Source: Candidatus Altarchaeales archaeon
Lineage (GTDB): Archaea; Altiarchaeota; Altiarchaeia; IMC4; QMZM01
Direction of reading: 5' to 3'
Assembly: GCA_003663045.1 (NCBI GenBank)
Contig: QMZG01000059.1
Location: 1 to 6,806, forward strand
DNA: 6,806 nt
The notes beneath the pieces were generated by a model, which worked only from the letters and a program-made list of their open reading frames with translations, had not been told where the DNA came from and did not search any database. Below, piece by piece: positions 1 to 4,137 of this stretch. Numbering within the stretch: the first letter of the stretch is position 1; the number at the start of each line of letters is the position of its first letter. The position numbers and the translations under genes were made by a program.

Positions 1-27
1 AATTGAAAGGTAAGATTAGGGAATAAG

Positions 28-1308
28 TTGAACTTCTTTGATAAACTCTTTGGTAAGCAGAAGATTGTAACAAGGGAAGAGTCAATTAAATTCAGACTTA
101 GTGAACTTGATGATTGGCTGAGAGATAAGGTGGATGAAAGGAAAAAGAGGATCTATAAAGAAGCTGCACCAATTCTTGGTGAAATTTCTAAGGGTATAAA
201 AAATATCAAGAATCTGGCATTAGAGATAGATGACCTGGAATGTCCAAATGAGATTCCCGAAAGGGTAAGAAAGGTTATTATAACATCCAAGCCGGCATTT
301 ATACGTGGAATTCTTGACGCTATTAAAGATGTTGAGGAAGGGCCAAGAGAGGAAGACTTAGAAGAATTTAATGGGAAACTTCAGAATGCGCTTTCCACTC
401 TCCTCAAGGTAAGTATCGGTAAAGGGAGATACCTTCCATTAGCATTTGGTGAAGAACTGGAGAGGATTAAAAGGGAATCTAAGTATCTATTTGAAAAGAA
501 AAAGGAATTGGAGGAATTGATCGGTGATAATGAATTGAAATATATTGAAAAAGATTTTGAAATCCTGAAAGAAAGATTTTTATTATTATCATCATTGGAT
601 AGAGAGTCTATGAAATTTGCCGATGAACTGGGAAAATTAAAATCTGAGAGAGAAAGACTCCAGAGTGAATATAAAGGGATAGATCAAACGGAAGGGTTTA
701 AAGATCTCTTGGAGAAAGAACATAGGCTTAGAGAAATAAAAGAGAAAATGAGGGGGATAGAGAATTATATCTATAACCTTTTAACACCCCTGAAGAGACC
801 ACTAAGAAGGTTTAGAAGATTTATTCAGGAAAAAGGAACCTCTGAGGGGATTTCTATCAGAGAAATCGAAGATTATATACAAAATCCCATGGGAATGTTT
901 CTCTCTGTTAAATGCAGGGACATTAATCTACTTTTAGAGGGGATTAAGAGAGCCATAGACAAAGGAGAATTGGGGATAAAAGAGCGGGAGAAAAAGAAGA
1001 CAATATCTAAAATCAATTCTGTTCTGAGCTCAGATCTCGAGAAATTGAAGGAAGATTTTTTGTTTCTAAAGAAAGAGAAAGAAAGAATTTCAAAGGAAAT
1101 AGAATCCTCATCGATTTTACTGAAAAAGAGGGATTTGGAAAATAGGATGGCAAGGATCAACAGAGAAATTGCTCTGAAGGACGATGAAAGAGAAAAAATA
1201 AAGAGAAAGAGAGGAAAACTTGACGGTGAGATAGAAAGATTAAAAAGGGGTCTTGAAAAAAGACTCGGTGAGCTGGAAAATAAAAGGGTGAGTTTGGAAT
1301 TGGGATAG
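28..1308 (+). CDS. Charged coiled-coil protein of unknown function, TTG start
   Basis: I do not recognise a named family for this 426-residue protein. It is cytoplasmic by sequence: no signal peptide and no membrane span. Residues 1-12 (MNFFDKLFGKQK) form a short amphipathic, basic N-terminus of the kind that often contacts membranes or partner proteins. Residues 20-140 look like a helical globular domain, with a conserved-looking patch at 80-100 (RKVIITSKPAFIRGILDAIK) and another at 129-141 (SIGKGRYLPLAFG). Residues 142-245 and about 335-424 are Lys/Glu/Arg-rich heptad-like coiled coils, separated by a less charged segment at 246-315 containing a basic stretch (PLKRPLRRFRRF). TTG at 28 is the only usable start: an in-frame TGA lies at 4-6, no ATG or GTG lies between, and a weak AGGG at 18-21 sits six bases upstream. 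The next gene begins 47 bases downstream on the same strand. A structural or scaffolding role is inference; the reading frame itself is secure. Confidence 0.9.
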   Translation: MNFFDKLFGKQKIVTREESIKFRLSELDDWLRDKVDERKKRIYKEAAPILGEISKGIKNIKNLALEIDDLECPNEIPERVRKVIITSKPAFIRGILDAIKDVEEGPREEDLEEFNGKLQNALSTLLKVSIGKGRYLPLAFGEELERIKRESKYLFEKKKELEELIGDNELKYIEKDFEILKERFLLLSSLDRESMKFADELGKLKSERERLQSEYKGIDQTEGFKDLLEKEHRLREIKEKMRGIENYIYNLLTPLKRPLRRFRRFIQEKGTSEGISIREIEDYIQNPMGMFLSVKCRDINLLLEGIKRAIDKGELGIKEREKKKTISKINSVLSSDLEKLKEDFLFLKKEKERISKEIESSSILLKKRDLENRMARINREIALKDDEREKIKRKRGKLDGEIERLKRGLEKRLGELENKRVSLELG

Positions 1309-1318
1309 AAAATTAACA

Positions 1319-1326
1319 TTTATATT
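1319..1326 (+). promoter_or_regulatory. TATA box, candidate promoter of the TPR gene
   Basis: TTTATATT matches the archaeal box A consensus (TTTAWATA type) at seven of eight positions and follows an A-rich stretch that could serve as the BRE. Archaeal transcription normally starts about 25 bases downstream, which here means near 1347-1350, only a few bases before the ATG at 1356. No Shine-Dalgarno sequence precedes that ATG, so the mRNA may be almost leaderless. The promoter would let the TPR gene be expressed separately from the coiled-coil gene upstream. Based on consensus match only. Confidence 0.5.
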
Positions 1327-1355
1327 CCCCCCACGACAAAAATATTAATATCACG

Positions 1356-3656
1356 ATGGAAAAGAAAAAATCCCTGAAGGAATTACTAGTTGAAAAAGAG
1401 GCCGAGGAAGAGAGGGGTATAAAGAGGATTATGGATGAGGAAGAGAAGGCATTGGAGGATTGGCTGGGAAAAACTAAAGAAGTTCTGGATGTGGGGAAAT
1501 GGTTAAAAAGGGCTAGGAAGTATGAGAGCAGAGGTGAGTACAGGAGGGCATTGGATTTTTATCTCAGATTTATGGAAACTAAGTTAAATATCCTCAAGAC
1601 ACAACCGAAATTTACTTTAAATGATTACCTTGGACTAGTTGAGTACTATAGAAAGATAGCAAGATGTTATGAAAAACTAACTCATACCACAAAGGAGGGA
1701 AAGATAAGAGATATGGAGAAGGCTGGTGAGTACTATACAAGGGCCGGCGGGATGTATATAGAATTAGAAAGATATGATGACGCCCATAGAAGCTATGAAA
1801 ATGCTGCCAGATGCTATAAAGAGATTGAGGAATACGATAAAGCTGCTAAATCTTATATGAAAGCAGCATTTATGCACCATAGACTTAAGAGAACATTGCT
1901 GGCGTGTTCTTCATTTATTAAAGCGGCGAAATCTTATGAGAAATTAGGTGACTATGAAAACGCTTCTCGGGCATATCTACAATCTGCAGAATTAAACCTG
2001 GATATAAAGAATATCTACGGTGCAATTAACAGTTACAAGAAGACTGCAGAATGCTATGATAAACTTGGTAAACCAGAAGAGGCCATAAAATTTTATATCA
2101 AATCTGCAGAACTGAGTTCTAAGGTCGAGCGTTATGCTGAGGTAGCGGAAAAATATGAGGGGATTGCTAAGAGTTATGAAAAGCTTGGAGATTATGAAAA
2201 AGCCGTATATTATCATCTTCGCTCTGCAGACCTGAATCTGGAGAATGATGATCTTGCTGCAAGTTATAGTTATGAGAATACCGCTAAGTGTTATGCTAAA
2301 CTTGAGGAGTATGCTAAGGCTATTGATTATTATAAAAAATCTGTAGATTTAAGGACTAAACTAAAGAAATATCCCGAAGCATCATCAGCTTCTCGTGAAA
2401 TAGCAGAGTACTACAAGAAGATTAATGATTATGAAAATGCTGCCAAATTCTATTTCCAATATGCAGAGTTGGGCCTGCTCGGAAATCGGCGGGAAGCTGT
2501 TGAGGGATATAAAAAAGCTGCAGAGTTATATGAGGAAATGGCAAAAAAAAGGATAAACGAAAATAACTACGAGAAAGGGATAGAGGATTATCTAAATGCT
2601 GCTGAGTGTTATGACAGACTTAATGATAAAAAGACTTCTGCTAATCTATATTCCAAAATGGCAGAGATGGAGTTGGATAGGGATTATAATAATGCAATAA
2701 AATTCTACCTAGAGGCAGCACATAGATATACCGAGGTAACAGACATTGCTAATGCTGCAAAGTGCTATGTATTGGCTAAGGACTATCTAAATGCAGCTAA
2801 ATATTATGTAGATTATGCCGAAATGCAATTAAAGATGAATAAACCATTTTATGCCGGGAATGGTTATAGAAAGGCTGCAGATTCTTATAAAAAGTTAAAA
2901 AGTTTTGAGGATATGAGAGATAATTACAATAAAGCCATACATAACTACACCCAGTTTTTAGAAAGGGCTAAATACATAAAAAGTGAGGACGAGAATGTTA
3001 ACACTGGTAATGCTTACAAGAATATTGGGGAGTGTTATATTGAACTAGATGATGCACCCAATGCTAAGAAGTACTTAGAGAAAGCATTTGACTACTACAA
3101 GAAAAATAAAATTGAGAGAGAATCACTGGTCACGGAAGCACTTCTAAGCATGGTAAATGCAAACCTCTCCCTAAAATTAGGCGAATATGAAAAGGCCAAC
3201 AAATTATTGCAAGATTCATTGAAACTTTTAGAATTAACCATCAAAGAGGGGAAATGGACTGAAGAATATGTAGATTTCTTGAATCATAATAAGGAGAAAG
3301 TAGAAGAACTATTGAAAAGGATAGAGACCAAGCCAGAGATCGATCTGATTATAGACCAACCAAAGGAGCCCTTCTCTCCTGGAATGATAAGTATTTTAGG
3401 GAAGATTATAAATAATAGCAAATATAGAATAAACAATATATCATTTTTGCCTAATTTACCTCAAGCATTCGAGGTTTCAAAGGTTCCCGAGGATATACTA
3501 GAACTAAAACCTAATGAGTCTAAAGATATCGTCCTTGAAATTAATGCACAGTCAACTGGAAAATTTAGTTTTTCCCCATTGGAGATACTTTATAAAGATA
3601 AGGAAGGTAATAAATATATGAAGGCGTCGAATGATATATCGATTGAGATTAAATAG
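1356..3656 (+). CDS. SNAP-like TPR solenoid protein with C-terminal beta-sandwich domain
   Basis: A 766-residue cytoplasmic protein without signal peptide or membrane span. Residues 1-47 are a highly charged helix containing ALEDWLGK. Residues about 48-625 are a long array of tetratricopeptide-type helix pairs with motifs such as AARCYKEIEEYDKAAKSY and AKSYEKLGDYENA. Several consecutive units repeat at almost exactly 40 residues (for example the CY/SY-x-KLG motifs at residues 193, 233 and 273). The 40-residue spacing and the Tyr/Ala-rich A-x-x-CY-x-K pattern resemble the SNAP (NSF attachment protein) group more than the classic 34-residue TPR. Residues about 660-766 switch to alternating beta-strand sequence (KPNESKDIVLEIN, SFSPLEILYKDKEGN), an Ig-like sandwich of the CARDB or adaptor-appendage kind. 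TPR arrays bind peptides or proteins, so a scaffold or adaptor role is likely; the partner is unknown. ATG is preceded by a TATA box but no Shine-Dalgarno. The domain class is confident, the function is not. Confidence 0.95.
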   Translation: MEKKKSLKELLVEKEAEEERGIKRIMDEEEKALEDWLGKTKEVLDVGKWLKRARKYESRGEYRRALDFYLRFMETKLNILKTQPKFTLNDYLGLVEYYRKIARCYEKLTHTTKEGKIRDMEKAGEYYTRAGGMYIELERYDDAHRSYENAARCYKEIEEYDKAAKSYMKAAFMHHRLKRTLLACSSFIKAAKSYEKLGDYENASRAYLQSAELNLDIKNIYGAINSYKKTAECYDKLGKPEEAIKFYIKSAELSSKVERYAEVAEKYEGIAKSYEKLGDYEKAVYYHLRSADLNLENDDLAASYSYENTAKCYAKLEEYAKAIDYYKKSVDLRTKLKKYPEASSASREIAEYYKKINDYENAAKFYFQYAELGLLGNRREAVEGYKKAAELYEEMAKKRINENNYEKGIEDYLNAAECYDRLNDKKTSANLYSKMAEMELDRDYNNAIKFYLEAAHRYTEVTDIANAAKCYVLAKDYLNAAKYYVDYAEMQLKMNKPFYAGNGYRKAADSYKKLKSFEDMRDNYNKAIHNYTQFLERAKYIKSEDENVNTGNAYKNIGECYIELDDAPNAKKYLEKAFDYYKKNKIERESLVTEALLSMVNANLSLKLGEYEKANKLLQDSLKLLELTIKEGKWTEEYVDFLNHNKEKVEELLKRIETKPEIDLIIDQPKEPFSPGMISILGKIINNSKYRINNISFLPNLPQAFEVSKVPEDILELKPNESKDIVLEINAQSTGKFSFSPLEILYKDKEGNKYMKASNDISIEIK

Positions 3657-3690
3657 AAGAGGCTATGTAATCACTTAGAAATGGTTTTTA

Positions 3691-3713
3691 TGCTTGATCC
3701 CAAGTGCTTTTAT
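3691..3713 (+). terminator. Possible terminator after the TPR gene
   Basis: TGCTTG (3691-3696) and CAAGTG (3701-3706) form a six-pair stem, four Watson-Crick plus two G-T, around the loop ATCC. It is followed by a T-rich tract (TTTTATTATTA). A T5 run also lies just upstream at 3685-3689. Archaeal termination depends mainly on T tracts, so either may end the TPR transcript, about 30-55 bases after its stop codon. The stem is weak. Confidence 0.35.
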
Positions 3714-3783
3714 TATTATAACCCCACCCAACATTGAACACCTAAAAATCTGAAATATTTGCTCTATGGAAGACCTACATCGT

Positions 3784-3824
3784 GCTCTATGTATCCTCTT
3801 GTTATATCAGTATATATATAGAGC
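3784..3824 (+). repeat. Imperfect inverted repeat overlapping a TA tract
   Basis: GCTCTATGTAT (3784-3794) pairs with ATATATAGAGC (3814-3824) over 11 positions, with one G-T pair, around a 19-base loop. The octamer GCTCTATG also occurs at 3761-3768, giving two direct copies 23 bases apart, so the right arm could pair with either copy. The right arm overlaps the alternating TATATATATA tract that may itself be a TATA box. This could be a DNA operator, an RNA hairpin at the end of the upstream transcript, or chance in AT-rich DNA. Confidence 0.35.
3811..3820 (+). promoter_or_regulatory. TATA-like tract, candidate promoter of a small transcript
   Basis: TATATATATA could act as an archaeal TATA box, placing a start near 3840. 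Downstream, a short interval ends in a perfect hairpin and T-rich stretch near 3966, so this box could drive a transcript of about 125 bases. Alternating TA is common by chance in AT-rich DNA, which limits confidence. Confidence 0.3.
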
Positions 3825-3839
3825 TTAATGGATTGAATA

Positions 3840-3966
3840 TTCATAGAACTGTTGGTCTTTTAAGGATGGATGACTGGTTATGGTGAAGCCCTCGTTTATG
3901 GAGAGCTTATTTTGGAGAATAAAGTCATTTTCTGCCTCTGATTCGAAATCAGAGGATTTTATTTTT
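3840..3966 (+). ncRNA. Candidate small non-coding RNA
   Basis: The boundaries are inferred from the TATA-like tract at 3811-3820 and the terminator-like hairpin at 3935-3966. Inside, AAGCCCTC (3886-3893) pairs with GAGAGCTT (3901-3908) around the loop GTTTATG, seven pairs with one C-A mismatch. The 3' end is the perfect hairpin CCTCTGATT / AATCAGAGG. The innermost part of that hairpin resembles a tRNA T-arm: five pairs closing a seven-base TTCGAAA loop. No acceptor stem, D-arm or anticodon arm can be drawn, so it is not a tRNA. I looked for C/D box signals; TGGATGA (3867-3873) and CTGA (3938-3941) are only partial matches. No RNA family is recognised. The same interval overlaps a 38-codon ORF, and the two readings compete. 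Confidence 0.25.
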
Positions 3967-3996
3967 GGAGGTTATTACTTCGAGGATAGCCAATGA
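3880..3996 (+). CDS. Possible small ORF, 38 residues, unknown
   Basis: ATG at 3880 opens a 38-codon frame ending in TGA at 3994-3996. The product begins MVKPSFMESLFWRIKSFS and ends FIFGGYYFEDSQ; its middle reads ASDSKSED, encoded by the perfect palindrome at 3935-3955. The composition is protein-like, with an amphipathic Phe/Trp/Ile-rich first half and an acidic aromatic second half. An in-frame TGA at 3871-3873 fixes the start. There is no clear Shine-Dalgarno sequence, only GGATGG about ten bases upstream. It could be a real small protein, a remnant of a decayed gene, or a chance frame inside a structured RNA. I do not recognise any family. Confidence 0.22.
   Translation: MVKPSFMESLFWRIKSFSASDSKSEDFIFGGYYFEDSQ
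3935..3966 (+). terminator. Perfect 9-bp hairpin followed by T-rich tract
   Basis: CCTCTGATT (3935-3943) and AATCAGAGG (3947-3955) are perfectly complementary around the three bases CGA, followed by ATTTTATTTTT (3956-3966). The form is that of an intrinsic terminator and the T tract alone could stop archaeal RNA polymerase. It is the strongest inverted repeat in the region. It could equally be a dyad bound by a regulator, or the 3' fold of a small RNA. Confidence 0.4.
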
Positions 3997-4012
3997 ACTA
4001 ATGCCATTGGCT
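3988..4012. repeat. Perfect 8-bp inverted repeat with 9-base spacer
   Basis: AGCCAATG (3988-3995) and CATTGGCT (4005-4012) are exact reverse complements separated by nine bases. No T tract follows, so it is less terminator-like than the hairpin at 3935. Its position about 45 bases upstream of the TATA box of the surface-protein gene would suit a dyad-symmetric regulator site. It overlaps the stop codon of the possible 38-codon ORF. No known operator is recognised. Confidence 0.4.
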
Positions 4013-4053
4013 CAAAAGCCTTGGAGCAGTCATAGGATTTTCGTAGTTAGAGA

Positions 4054-4061
4054 TTTATATG
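4054..4061 (+). promoter_or_regulatory. TATA box, candidate promoter of the surface-protein gene
   Basis: TTTATATG matches the archaeal TATA consensus at seven of eight positions. The expected start is near 4083, which would leave a leader of about 55 bases before the ATG at 4138. That start lies inside the 11-bp tandem repeat at 4076-4097. A second AT-rich candidate (AATATTTTAT, 4071-4080) is a poorer match. Confidence 0.4.
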
Positions 4062-4075
4062 GTTAAGAGTAATAT

Positions 4076-4097
4076 TTTATCAGTAATTTATCAGTAA
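4076..4097. repeat. Perfect 11-bp tandem direct repeat next to the promoter
   Basis: TTTATCAGTAA occurs twice in immediate succession (4076-4086 and 4087-4097); the identity continues for one more base on the right. The 11-bp period is about one helical turn, so two protein subunits could bind on the same DNA face. The repeat covers the start site predicted from the TATA box at 4054-4061, a position typical for repressor binding. Chance duplication by slippage is the alternative. Confidence 0.55.
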
Positions 4098-4137
4098 TGG
4101 AACTACTACAGATAGAGGGTAATAAAATAGATATAAG

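Larger units (their letters stand above)
3657..4137. other. 481-base intergenic region with several structured elements
   Basis: No large gene lies between the TPR protein and the surface protein. From left to right the region holds a weak hairpin with a T-rich tail (3691-3713), a repeated octamer GCTCTATG (3761-3768 and 3784-3791), an 11-bp imperfect hairpin overlapping an alternating TA tract (3784-3824), a possible small RNA or 38-codon ORF (about 3840-3996), a perfect 9-bp inverted repeat (3935-3955), a perfect 8-bp inverted repeat (3988-4012), a TATA-like box (4054-4061) and an 11-bp tandem repeat (4076-4097). I tried to fold a tRNA around the TTCGAAA loop at 3942-3948 and could not. Bases 3714-3760 and 4013-4050 show nothing I can name. 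Confidence 0.7.

Noticed and set aside
1..26. Possible tail of an upstream gene (frame ending in TAA at 24-26, peptide end LKGKIRE)
   Set aside because: Only eight codons are visible. Other frames also end with sense-like codons (TGA at 4-6, TAA at 11-13), so the frame cannot be chosen.
873..1319. 148-codon open frame on the minus strand opposite the coiled-coil gene
   Set aside because: Its Ser/Phe/Leu-rich product is what the reverse complement of Lys/Glu/Arg-rich AT-rich coding DNA gives. The plus-strand frame is longer, bounded by a sensible start and has coherent coiled-coil structure.
1992..2216. 74-codon open frame on the minus strand inside the TPR gene
   Set aside because: It lies entirely within the TPR repeats and shows no domain or signal; it is an antisense shadow of the repeats.
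3869..3941. Alternative 23-codon frame from ATG at 3870, ending at the TGA in the hairpin, with possible stop readthrough
   Set aside because: Very short, and there is no evidence for recoding; the overlapping 38-codon frame is the better small-ORF candidate.
3840..3955. C/D box guide RNA
   Set aside because: Only partial matches to box C (TGGATGA) and a single CTGA were seen; the internal boxes are not convincing and the termini do not pair.
3885..3966. A complete tRNA gene using the TTCGAAA loop as its T-arm
   Set aside because: No seven-pair acceptor stem, D-arm or anticodon stem could be placed at the required distances on either strand.
3657..4137. CRISPR array or insertion-sequence ends in the spacer
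   Set aside because: The repeats are few, short and unequally spaced, with no transposase fragment, terminal inverted repeats or target duplication.
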